A stretch of 64,000 nt of DNA, taken from NCBI RefSeq assembly GCF_016522075.1, contig NZ_JAEHFW010000003.1, positions 806,001-870,000 of the forward strand. The letters are read 5' to 3'. This document shows, one piece after another, positions 54,540 through 63,347 of the stretch; position 1 is the first letter of the stretch, and the number at the start of each line of letters is the position of its first letter. Under the pieces are notes generated by a model. That model saw only the letters and a program-made list of their open reading frames with translations, was not told the origin of the DNA and searched no databases. The position numbers and the translations under genes were made by a program. Source of the stretch: Mucilaginibacter segetis (GTDB lineage: Bacteria > Bacteroidota > Bacteroidia > Sphingobacteriales > Sphingobacteriaceae).

Positions 54540-56244
54540 TTATATAGCTACCTTTTTAGAAAAGAAAGGTGTGACACATGTTTTTGAATTATCCGGTGGA
54601 ATGATAACACATTTACTTGATTCATTGAATCAAAAAACGGATATACATATAATTACTATGCATCATGAACAATCAGCGGCTTTTGCAGCTGATGCATATG
54701 GGCGCATTAGAGGGGTGCCCGGTGTAGCTTTGGCAACCAGCGGTCCGGGCGCAACAAATCTTGTTACTGGTATAGGTAGTTGTTATTTTGACTCTACTCC
54801 AGCGATTTTTATAACAGGTCAAGTAAATAGACACGAACAAAAAGGTGATCGGAATATAAGGCAGCTTGGATTTCAGGAAACCGACATTGTTGCAATGGTA
54901 AAGCCGATTACAAAAGCATGTTTTAAAGTTGTTAATGAAAATGACTTGCCTTTGATACTTGAGAATGCTTTCTTAATCGCTTGTGAAGGTCGGCCGGGGC
55001 CTGTGCTAATTGATATACCGATGGATATTCAGCGTGCGCAGGTAAACGCATCCGATCAGGAGCTTTTTAATCATACTATTTTAGGACCGTCTAAATTGCA
55101 GCTTACTGAAATAGCTGCCGATATTCGTAAAGCGCATAAGCCGCTTTTATTAGTGGGACGTGGTGTACGTGCAGCTTTTTCTGTGAATGAGATGAAGACA
55201 TTTGTTGAAAAAACGAACATTCCTGTTATAACTACACTTTTAGCTATTGATGCAATTGAATTTGAACACCCGGCACGGGTAGGTTTTATTGGCAGTTACG
55301 GCAACCGCTGGGCAAATATAGCTTTCGGCGAGTGCGATTTGTTGATTGTTGTGGGCAGTAGACTAGATATTAGGCAAACAGGTGCCGATACACATTTTTT
55401 TGAGGATAGAAAAATCTACCACGTCGATTGCGAATCTTGTGAGATCAATAATCGTATAAAAGGATGCGTACCAGTTGTATCCGATGCCAAATCTTTTTTT
55501 AATGAATTTAACAAATTTGCGGCTTTTCAGAATTTTTTAAAACCGACATCATGGTATCAATATATAACCGACCTGAAAAATTTATGGCCAGATACTAAAG
55601 AGCTTCATCCAAATGGAATTAACCCTAATTATTTCACCCACATACTGTCAAAAAATTCAAAAAAGGCCAAGTGCTTTATAGCAGATGTTGGCAGCCATCA
55701 GATGTGGACTGCACAGTCAATTGAAATTTCTAATGGCCAGTTATTTCTCACGTCAGGGGGAATGGGTGCAATGGGTTATGCATTACCTGCTGGTATCGGT
55801 GCTTGTTTCGCTTTAAATAATAATCCAGTGGTCGTTATCGCGGGTGATGGATGTATGCAAATCAATATACAGGAATTACAAACCATTGTAAGAAATAAAT
55901 TGCCGGTTAAAATTGTCATCCTAAATAATAAAAACTTAGGGATGATAAGGCAGTTTCAGGATAGTTATTTTAATTCACGATATCAATCAACATATTGGGG
56001 GTATTCAGCGCCAGACTTTGAAAAAGTTGCAATTGCATATGGGATTAATAGCATCACTATTGATACCGAAGGAGAAGTAGAAGATGCAGTAAAATGGATG
56101 TGGAACAGTGAGAATGAAAAAAAAACCGTCTTATTACAGGTAATGATAGATCCGCATACTAATACCTATCCTAAAATTGCATTCGGCAAACCGATTACGG
56201 AAATGGAACCTTTTGCCCAACCGATAGAGATGGAAAGCACCTAG
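54526..56244 (+). CDS. Thiamine-diphosphate enzyme, YerE-like
   Basis: A 572-residue enzyme of the acetolactate synthase (IlvB) family. The catalytic Glu48 is in MHHEQSAAFAADAYGR, SGPGATNLVTGIG follows, and the ThDP-Mg motif runs from AGDGCMQIN (GDG 440-442) to ILNNKN (Asn467-Asn468). There is no small regulatory subunit (ilvN) next to it. Inside a CDP-3,6-dideoxyhexose cluster the best match is YerE, a ThDP/FAD enzyme that adds a two-carbon acetyl unit from pyruvate to C-4 of CDP-4-keto-3,6-dideoxyglucose to make a branched sugar. An amino-acid role is less likely here. Confidence 0.8.
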   Translation: MKASDYIATFLEKKGVTHVFELSGGMITHLLDSLNQKTDIHIITMHHEQSAAFAADAYGRIRGVPGVALATSGPGATNLVTGIGSCYFDSTPAIFITGQVNRHEQKGDRNIRQLGFQETDIVAMVKPITKACFKVVNENDLPLILENAFLIACEGRPGPVLIDIPMDIQRAQVNASDQELFNHTILGPSKLQLTEIAADIRKAHKPLLLVGRGVRAAFSVNEMKTFVEKTNIPVITTLLAIDAIEFEHPARVGFIGSYGNRWANIAFGECDLLIVVGSRLDIRQTGADTHFFEDRKIYHVDCESCEINNRIKGCVPVVSDAKSFFNEFNKFAAFQNFLKPTSWYQYITDLKNLWPDTKELHPNGINPNYFTHILSKNSKKAKCFIADVGSHQMWTAQSIEISNGQLFLTSGGMGAMGYALPAGIGACFALNNNPVVVIAGDGCMQINIQELQTIVRNKLPVKIVILNNKNLGMIRQFQDSYFNSRYQSTYWGYSAPDFEKVAIAYGINSITIDTEGEVEDAVKWMWNSENEKKTVLLQVMIDPHTNTYPKIAFGKPITEMEPFAQPIEMEST

Positions 56245-56279
56245 AGGCGCGATTTTTATTTAAATAAATTGATTATTAT

Positions 56280-57581
56280 ATGTTAAAAAACATTACAACC
56301 CCCGAACTTGAAGCATCAATTCGTGAAATTGCTAAAGCCAAAACAACCCAATCTATTATATCAGGTAAAAACTATATACCTGTTACCGGTAAGGTTTTGG
56401 ACGAAAATGATATATTACTTGGTGTTGATGCAGCCCTTGATGGCTGGTTAACCGCCGGACGCTTCGCTAATAAATTTGAAATAGATTTTGCAGCATATTT
56501 TAATGCACGTAAAGCGTTGTTAGTAAATTCAGGCTCATCTGCCAATCTGGTGGCATTTTATGCGCTTACTTCTTCTAAGTTAGGCGATAGGGCTGTTAAA
56601 AGGGGGGACGAGGTTATTACCGTAGCAGCAGGATTTCCTACAACTGTAAATCCTATTATACAGTTTGGGGCAATACCTGTATTTGTTGACATTGATATTG
56701 CAACGCATAATGTTAAAGCCGAGGATATTGAACAGGCGGTATCACCAAAAACCAAAGCTATTATGATAGCCCACTCATTAGGAAATCCATTTAATCTGGA
56801 CGAAGTGATGCGTGTGGCAAAAAAATTTAATTTGTGGGTTGTGGAAGATGACTGTGATTCATTAGGAGCCACCTATCGCGATAAGAAAACAGGTACCTTC
56901 GGAGATATTTCCACATTTTCTTTTTACCCGGCCCATCATATAACAATGGGAGAAGGTGGTGCGGTTCTAATTAATAATCCGGAGCTTGCAAAAATTGCTG
57001 AGAGTTTTAGAGATTGGGGCCGTGATTGTTATTGCGAGCCTGGAAAGGATAATACCTGCGGCTGCAGGTTTTCGCAACAGTTGGGGTCTTTGCCGTTTGG
57101 CTATGATCATAAATATACTTATTCGCACATTGGATTTAATTTAAAAGTAACTGATATGCAGGCGGCCTTTGGAGTTTCCCAGCTTAACAAGATTGATTAT
57201 TTTGTACAACGTCGGCGCGAAAATTATAAAGCCTTATACGAAAGGATGAAGGAACTTGAAGAAATATTTATTTTACCCGAACCTACTGAACATAGTAATC
57301 CATCGTGGTTTGGTTTTTTACTAACATTAAGAGAAGGCGATGCTGCTGACAGGCACATGTTGGTTCAACATCTTGAAGAAAAGAAAATTGGAACGAGGTT
57401 ATTATTTGGAGGCAATCTGCTAAGACAGCCTGCATATGCCAATATTAATTATAGATCTGTAGGTGATTTGAAAAACACCGATACCATCATGAACAGGTCA
57501 TTCTGGCTTGGTGTATGGCCAGGGTTAAATGAAAGCCATTATGATTATATGTTAGAGGTGATTAAGGAATATATTAGCTAA
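56280..57581 (+). CDS. rfbH: CDP-4-keto-6-deoxyglucose-3-dehydratase (E1)
   Basis: A 433-residue PMP-dependent, iron-sulfur enzyme that removes the C-3 hydroxyl with E3 (ddhD). It has the fold of DegT-type aminotransferases, but the PLP lysine is replaced by histidine: [14 protein letters not shown] with His219-His220. The [2Fe-2S] ligands are Cys192, Cys250, Cys252 and Cys260, the E1 spacing C-x57-C-x-C-x7-C. Both traits are diagnostic and exclude an aminotransferase. Equivalent names are ddhC and ascC. Confidence 0.95.
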   Translation: MLKNITTPELEASIREIAKAKTTQSIISGKNYIPVTGKVLDENDILLGVDAALDGWLTAGRFANKFEIDFAAYFNARKALLVNSGSSANLVAFYALTSSKLGDRAVKRGDEVITVAAGFPTTVNPIIQFGAIPVFVDIDIATHNVKAEDIEQAVSPKTKAIMIAHSLGNPFNLDEVMRVAKKFNLWVVEDDCDSLGATYRDKKTGTFGDISTFSFYPAHHITMGEGGAVLINNPELAKIAESFRDWGRDCYCEPGKDNTCGCRFSQQLGSLPFGYDHKYTYSHIGFNLKVTDMQAAFGVSQLNKIDYFVQRRRENYKALYERMKELEEIFILPEPTEHSNPSWFGFLLTLREGDAADRHMLVQHLEEKKIGTRLLFGGNLLRQPAYANINYRSVGDLKNTDTIMNRSFWLGVWPGLNESHYDYMLEVIKEYIS

Positions 57582-57588
57582 ACTGCAA

Positions 57589-58506
57589 ATGGCAGAAAAG
57601 AAAAATAGATTAAGCAATTTGACTATCGTTATACCTACTTACAATAGGCAATTTTATCTTAACAAGCTTTTAAATACCTTACCGGTAGATATCAATATTA
57701 TTGTAAGCGATAATGGTATGTTTTTAACAGATGAATTTAAGGCTAAGTTTATAAATGTGAAATTCATTTTGCAGGATTTGGTGATTGACGCTTTGCAAAA
57801 TTGGAACAAATGTATAAAAGCAGTTAATACCGACTGGTTTATGATCCCATCGGATGATGATCTGTATTATGAAAAGTCATTTGATATTATTGAAAAATAT
57901 ATAAATCAATATCAAAATGCGGATTTGTTAATTTTCGGGCATAATGTTATAAACGAAAATGATGATTTAATATCTGAATGGCGACCTAAAAAACTGCTAG
58001 AAATGGCCCCCCCAAGTGGGTTTAATATTTTAAAATACGGAGTTGAAGCTCGATTCCCATCAATGTTGTTCAAAACTTCTAAAGTTCAACAGTTAGGTTA
58101 TATTGACGAATCATATAAATTAACTGCGGGTGATAGCAAACTTATACAAATGATTGCGCTCACAGGAAAAGTGGTTTTTATTCCCGAAATCATAGGAGCT
58201 TATAGAACATGGCCGAATAACTCTACAGTATTAACTTTAGGCACAGCTGGATGGCTTGCAGAAATTGATAGGTGGCAAAATGATATTGAATACTATATTA
58301 AAAATCAAATACCTTTATCCCCGGTTAGAAATTTTAAAAAAATTCGGGATGAAGTTTACGGAAGGAATTTAGTTGGATCAATAATCAATAAAAAAGCAAA
58401 GTCAAACTTCCGAGATGTACTTTTTTTTTTAAAAAACGTCAGGTTTCCCTGGCATGCCAGTTTTATCACCAAATTAAAAATTCTTAAAGCGTTGCTACTT
58501 AAGTGA
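57589..58506 (+). CDS. Family 2 glycosyltransferase
   Basis: A 305-residue GT-A fold transferase. It starts with LTIVIPTYNRQFYLNKLL and has the DDD-like IPSDDDLYYEKSF metal site near residue 88. One sugar residue of the repeat unit should be added by it; donor and acceptor are unknown. It overlaps the flippase gene by four bases (GTGA). Confidence 0.85.
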   Translation: MAEKKNRLSNLTIVIPTYNRQFYLNKLLNTLPVDINIIVSDNGMFLTDEFKAKFINVKFILQDLVIDALQNWNKCIKAVNTDWFMIPSDDDLYYEKSFDIIEKYINQYQNADLLIFGHNVINENDDLISEWRPKKLLEMAPPSGFNILKYGVEARFPSMLFKTSKVQQLGYIDESYKLTAGDSKLIQMIALTGKVVFIPEIIGAYRTWPNNSTVLTLGTAGWLAEIDRWQNDIEYYIKNQIPLSPVRNFKKIRDEVYGRNLVGSIINKKAKSNFRDVLFFLKNVRFPWHASFITKLKILKALLLK

Positions 58507-59780
58507 AGGTTAATTATAAGGTAACTAGATCCATATTTGGTTCTACTATATTCAAGTTGTCCGGCGCGGCAATATCTTTTATCTCGGTTCCTTTACTGCT
58601 AAAAACACTCGGCACAGACACCTACTCCATTTGGGTTACGATAACCGCTTTATTATCATGGCTTAATCTGTTTGATTTTGGTTCCGGTTACAGCTTGAAA
58701 AATAAAGTTACCGAATCAAGGGCGAATAATGATGATGCTAAACTTGAAGTGCTAATCACTGGTACACTACAGTTTTATATTTTAATGAGCTTGATATTAC
58801 TTATAACATTTATAATATCGACATTTTTTATCAGCATTTTTAAATCGCATTTGTATTTGTCAGCGATAATTTACCTTCCGATAATTTTTTCTTTCCCTTT
58901 TACCTTGGGCCATTTTATAATTCAAGGCTTAAAGAAATTTAACTTATTTAATTCCATCTTATTTTTTCAAAGTTTTTTATGGCTGCTCATATTACTGGCT
59001 TTTAAATATCATATTTTTGATGTGAATATTTATAAACTTGCAATATGTTATAGCGGTTTATATGTGATAGCCAATTTTACTATAATTTCCTTTTCTTTAA
59101 GAACACTTAATTTCCATTGGTTGCAAATTTTTAATTTTAGCCATTTCAAATCTTCTAAGAAATCATTACTTGTTGGCACGAGCTTTTTTATATTGCAAAT
59201 TTCAGCCCTGTTTTTATATTCTATAGGTAACATATTAACCTATAATAACCTTGCTTTAAAATATGTTGCCCAGTATGATACGGTAAATAAGGTATTTTTA
59301 TTGGGTATGACACTTTTTAGCGTAATTATATCAGTTTTTTGGACCGAAATTTCACATGCAAAAGCCCTAAAACAAAAAGCACAGCTAAATAAATTGTATA
59401 AGCAATTATTATTATGTGCCTCGGTATTTAGTGTAGGCATATGTATTGTTTCGTATTTTATACCTCTCTTGTTACGATTGTGGACTAATAATACTATAAT
59501 AGTAACAAACGTTAAAGATATATGGCCGTTTGCCTTTTTAGGTATTGTGCAGGTCTTTGCCTATACAGGTGGCGTGTTTTTAAACGCTTTTGAAAAATTA
59601 CGAGGTCAGATAATCCTATCGTTTGTTGCTGCAATACTAATGATACCTTTAAGTAAGTTATTATTTTCATTATCAGTAGGCATTGGTTCAGTTCCTTTAT
59701 CCGCCGGTATTCTTACATTACCTGCAATGATATTCGTTATATTTAAAGCTAAATCATATATTAATGAAGTGGATTTATGA
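58503..59780 (+). CDS. Wzx-type O-unit flippase
   Basis: A 425-residue polytopic membrane protein with about 12 hydrophobic segments and no catalytic motif. The pattern FGSTIFKLSGAAISFISVPLLLK at the start and TDTYSIWVTITALLSWLNLFDFG fit the polysaccharide transporter (MOP/Wzx) family, which flips the undecaprenyl-linked repeat unit across the inner membrane. GTG start at 58503. It overlaps the next gene by four bases. Confidence 0.83.
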   Translation: MKVNYKVTRSIFGSTIFKLSGAAISFISVPLLLKTLGTDTYSIWVTITALLSWLNLFDFGSGYSLKNKVTESRANNDDAKLEVLITGTLQFYILMSLILLITFIISTFFISIFKSHLYLSAIIYLPIIFSFPFTLGHFIIQGLKKFNLFNSILFFQSFLWLLILLAFKYHIFDVNIYKLAICYSGLYVIANFTIISFSLRTLNFHWLQIFNFSHFKSSKKSLLVGTSFFILQISALFLYSIGNILTYNNLALKYVAQYDTVNKVFLLGMTLFSVIISVFWTEISHAKALKQKAQLNKLYKQLLLCASVFSVGICIVSYFIPLLLRLWTNNTIIVTNVKDIWPFAFLGIVQVFAYTGGVFLNAFEKLRGQIILSFVAAILMIPLSKLLFSLSVGIGSVPLSAGILTLPAMIFVIFKAKSYINEVDL

Positions 59781-60403
59781 TTAGCGCAATTTTTAAAATG
59801 ATAAAGCATCTGCTTTTTTTAAAGCGTTTTAACGCCATAAAAAAATATTTGACGTCAGGTAACAGCCATTTCTTCGAAAATTTCCATTTAATTTTGCATA
59901 AGAGGGTATCAGGTAAAATTTATCTTAAGGTAGGTGATGACACAATATTAGATTGTAAGGTAATATTTGAATCGGGAGCAGGGGAGGTTATAGTGGGTAA
60001 CAGAACTTATATAGGCTCGAGTGATATTATATGCCGATCCAAGATTGAGTTTGGCGACAATGTCTTTGTTGCATGGGGAACATATTTTTACGACCACGAT
60101 TCTCATTCAATTAATTATAAAGAACGGGAGAATGATATTATACAACAGTTGGAGGATTTTCGTTCTGGTAAACTTTTTATAGAGAATAAAAACTGGTCAG
60201 TAGTTAACTCAAGCCCAATTACAGTGCGTGATAACGCATGGATCGGGATGAACTGTATAATATTAAAAGGTGTAACCATAGGAGAGGGAGCGATAGTAGG
60301 AGCAGGTAGTGTTGTTACACGCGATGTACCTGATTGGTGTATTGTTGCCGGTAACCCGGCAAAAGTTATTAAGGAAATTGCACATGAACACAGAAGGAAG
60401 TAA
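59777..60403 (+). CDS. Left-handed beta-helix acetyltransferase
   Basis: A 208-residue hexapeptide-repeat transferase. The repeats run through [18 protein letters not shown] and [37 protein letters not shown], the latter the closing pattern of maltose/galactoside O-acetyltransferase relatives. His in FYDHDSHSI is the likely base. Probably O-acetylates a sugar of the repeat unit. Overlaps the flippase (ATGA) and the next epimerase gene. Confidence 0.83.
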   Translation: [208 protein letters not shown]

Positions 60404-61325
60404 AAAAAAAATACTTGTAACCGGGGCTTATGGCTTTCTTGGACGTTACACTGCTAAGGCATTTCATGAGGCGGGTTATCATGTAAGTGGTATAGGGCAT
60501 GGTAAATGGCATAGGCATGAATACAATAAATGGGGCATTCAAGAATGGTATGAAACTACGATAACTTTTGAAGCGCTCTCGAATCTGAATCAGGTATTTG
60601 ATATAATAATTCATTGTGGCGGAAGTGGTTCAGTAGGTTTTTCTTATCAAAACCCTTACGAAGACTTTCAGAAAAGCGTTCAAAGCACATTAAGTTTGCT
60701 TGAATATATCAGACTCCGCTGTCAAGATTGTCATTTTATATATCCTTCAAGTCCGGCTGTTCAGGGAGATGTAGGTGATAAACCTATAAAGGAAGATGAC
60801 CCATCTAACCCGGTCTCACCTTATGGCTTTCATAAAAAAGCGGCCGAAGAACTATGTTATTCCTATAATAAAAATTTCGGCATCAAAATTTCCATCATCA
60901 GATATTTTTCTATTTATGGTGTAGGGTTGCAAAAGCAGTTATTATGGGACGCCTGTATAAAAATAAAAGAGGCCGAAAAAGATGTATCGTTTTTTGGTAC
61001 AGGCGAAGAAACACGCGATTGGTTATATGTAGAAGATGCGGCATCGCTGATTTTAGCTATTGCTAATAATTCAAAAAGTAGCTTAGATATATTTAATGGC
61101 GGCACAGGAATAAAAACCTCTGTTAAAAGCACTATAGAGCAATTGGTTAAGTTGTATCATAAAGAGGTTAATATTAAGTTTAATCAACAGGTAAAAGAAG
61201 GAGACCCCAGATTTTATCAGGCGGATATTTCAAAAACCCGTGAAATAGGATGGGCTCCTGAGACAACTTTACAACAGGGATTAGAGAAGTATTTGCAATT
61301 TTTTAAAAAATTAATGAATGACTAA
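60384..61325 (+). CDS. NAD-dependent epimerase/dehydratase
   Basis: A 313-residue extended SDR: ILVTGAYGFLGRYTAKAF at the N-terminus and the catalytic YGFHKKAAEEL (Tyr-x3-Lys), with SSPAVQGDVG before. It makes or epimerises a second nucleotide sugar for the glycan; the substrate is not clear. I start at the ATG at 60384 (MNTEGSKKK), inside the last 20 bases of the acetyltransferase gene; the longer frame adds 25 unmatched residues. Confidence 0.85.
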   Translation: MNTEGSKKKILVTGAYGFLGRYTAKAFHEAGYHVSGIGHGKWHRHEYNKWGIQEWYETTITFEALSNLNQVFDIIIHCGGSGSVGFSYQNPYEDFQKSVQSTLSLLEYIRLRCQDCHFIYPSSPAVQGDVGDKPIKEDDPSNPVSPYGFHKKAAEELCYSYNKNFGIKISIIRYFSIYGVGLQKQLLWDACIKIKEAEKDVSFFGTGEETRDWLYVEDAASLILAIANNSKSSLDIFNGGTGIKTSVKSTIEQLVKLYHKEVNIKFNQQVKEGDPRFYQADISKTREIGWAPETTLQQGLEKYLQFFKKLMND

Positions 61326-62496
61326 GGTTGCGTTTTTACTGAATTTTACGAAGGAATATAAAGGCGGAATAAATTATATTAAAAATTTACTTTATGCATG
61401 TACCAAGGAAAAACATGCTGATGTGGAATATTACTTATTTGTGCCTGCAGATATTGAAGAAGATTATATTAAAATGTTTGCCCCCTATGCACATATAATT
61501 AAAACAAATATTTTAAAGCGTGGTACGGTAAGCTGGTTTATTGATAAAGTGTTGGAAAGAAAGTTCAGCGCAAGCTTTTTTCTTTTACGCCTATTAAAAA
61601 AATATAATATAAAAGTAGTTTCCCATTCTAATTTTTTTAGCCGTTATAAAGGATTAAAGCTAATAAATTGGGTTCCGGATTTTCAAATATTACATTACCC
61701 GGATTTATGGACAGATCAGGAAAGGAAGCGTATACTAAAACAGTATAACGATATGATAAAGTATAGTGATCTGATTGTTTTGAGCAGTAACGATGCTTTT
61801 AAAGATTACAAAAGTTTCACCACGGTTAATGTGGATAAGGTAAGGGTAATGCCGTTCGTGTCGCAACCGGGTTCGCTTTCTGAACAGGAATTTAATAATA
61901 CTTTAAATTCTATAAAAAGTAAATATAATATTAACCGAAGTTTCTTTTATTTGCCCAATCAGTTTTGGAGCCATAAAAATCATATAACAGCATTTAAAGC
62001 AGTAGATATTTTAAAAAAGCGAGGTTTAAATCCTCTGTTAGTTACCACAGGGCACATGGCCGATTATCGCAATAATAAAAAACTACAAAACACTTTAAAT
62101 TATATTAACGATAATAACCTTCAGAATAATATACTTTTACTTGGGTTAATACCTTATGCAGAAGTGTTGGTAATGATACGTTCCTGCTTATCTCTTATTA
62201 ATCCTTCGTTGTTTGAAGGCTGGAGCTCAACTGTTGAAGAGGCCAAAAGTTGCGGTAAAACTATCATCCTTTCTGATATTCCTATTCATCGCGAACAAAA
62301 CCCCGACACCGGAATTTATTTTGATCCGTTAAATGAGCGCGAACTGGCTGATATTATGCAAAAGCTGATGTCTGACAGTAAAAATATTGATGAGAATTAT
62401 TTTACGGATATACATGTGGAACAAGACCTGATAAAACGTACCAAGGCGTTCTCTGAAAGATATTACGAAATTATTAAAGAGGTAACCGCTAACTAA
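61318..62496 (+). CDS. Family 4-type glycosyltransferase (GT-B)
   Basis: A 392-residue GT-B transferase. The C-terminal donor domain has FYLPNQFWSHKNHITAF, the turn LLLGLIPYAEVLVMIRSC and the conserved INPSLFEGWSSTVEEAKSCG, the E-x7-E region of GT4 enzymes. It should act in assembly of the repeat unit. Overlaps the epimerase gene by eight bases. Confidence 0.87.
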   Translation: MTKVAFLLNFTKEYKGGINYIKNLLYACTKEKHADVEYYLFVPADIEEDYIKMFAPYAHIIKTNILKRGTVSWFIDKVLERKFSASFFLLRLLKKYNIKVVSHSNFFSRYKGLKLINWVPDFQILHYPDLWTDQERKRILKQYNDMIKYSDLIVLSSNDAFKDYKSFTTVNVDKVRVMPFVSQPGSLSEQEFNNTLNSIKSKYNINRSFFYLPNQFWSHKNHITAFKAVDILKKRGLNPLLVTTGHMADYRNNKKLQNTLNYINDNNLQNNILLLGLIPYAEVLVMIRSCLSLINPSLFEGWSSTVEEAKSCGKTIILSDIPIHREQNPDTGIYFDPLNERELADIMQKLMSDSKNIDENYFTDIHVEQDLIKRTKAFSERYYEIIKEVTAN

Positions 62497-62504
62497 AACA
62501 TTGC

Positions 62505-63347
62505 ATGGAAGACCTTTTGGCCGTTTTGGTTTTATATAATATGCCTTTAGCAAAATCGGCCACCTTTTTATCTATCAATGCATCCCTAAAAAAAAGTACG
62601 CAATCTTTACAAATGGTGGTGTACGATAATACCCCGGTTTGTAATGCAGATTTTGAAGAGGGGCAAAGCTATTCCATTGATAATATTTCAATAACGTACA
62701 TACCGGATGAAAACAATAGCGGAGTTAGCAGGGCGTATAATGTAGCAAATAACATAGCCTTGCAAACCGGTAAAAAATGGCTGTTGCTGCTTGATCAGGA
62801 TACTGATTTTCCGGAACATACAATTCCTGCGTATGCAAATGCTATTTCCAGCTATCCTGAAGGTGTATTATTTGCACCCATTATGGTAGTGAATCATCAT
62901 ACTATTATCTCCCCATGTAAGTTCAGGTATATGCGCGGATTTTCGTTGGATCACATCAGTCCCGGCATCCATAATTTAAAAAACTTGTCAGTAATAAATT
63001 GTGGTATGTGTATAAGTACCCTGGCATTTAAAAAAAATAAAGGTTATAACGAAGGTATTAAGCTTGATTTCAGCGATCATGATTTCATTAAGCGTTTTCA
63101 TAATACCGTTACTGATAGTTTTATAGTGATTGATTTGCAGGTTACTCATGAATTATCTACCGAAAAAAAAAATACAACAGGTGCAGATCTTATTCGCTTT
63201 AACTATTATTTGCAGGGTATGCGCAACATGTCGGCTTCAGTAGGTGAAAGGTTTATACTTAATCTGAATGCTTTTATAAGAGCGTTAAAATTATCTGTAA
63301 TACACGTAAATTTGAATTTTATATTAAAGTTATTTACCGGTAAATGA
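62505..63347 (+). CDS. Rhamnosyltransferase-type family 2 glycosyltransferase
   Basis: A 280-residue GT2 enzyme. LLAVLVLYNMPL and VVYDNTPVCN are at the start; the metal site is WLLLLDQDTDFPE near residue 98, the form DQD typical of rhamnosyltransferases of this family. Acceptor unknown. It overlaps the next gene in ATGA. Confidence 0.83.
   Translation: MEDLLAVLVLYNMPLAKSATFLSINASLKKSTQSLQMVVYDNTPVCNADFEEGQSYSIDNISITYIPDENNSGVSRAYNVANNIALQTGKKWLLLLDQDTDFPEHTIPAYANAISSYPEGVLFAPIMVVNHHTIISPCKFRYMRGFSLDHISPGIHNLKNLSVINCGMCISTLAFKKNKGYNEGIKLDFSDHDFIKRFHNTVTDSFIVIDLQVTHELSTEKKNTTGADLIRFNYYLQGMRNMSASVGERFILNLNAFIRALKLSVIHVNLNFILKLFTGK

Noticed and set aside
54526..56244. Annotation as acetolactate synthase large subunit (ilvB) for branched amino acids
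   Set aside because: No ilvN, ilvC or ilvD is near, and the gene overlaps nucleotide-sugar genes of the CDP-dideoxyhexose pathway.
56280..57581. Annotation as DegT/DnrJ sugar aminotransferase
   Set aside because: The PLP lysine is replaced by His and the E1 iron-sulfur cysteines are present.
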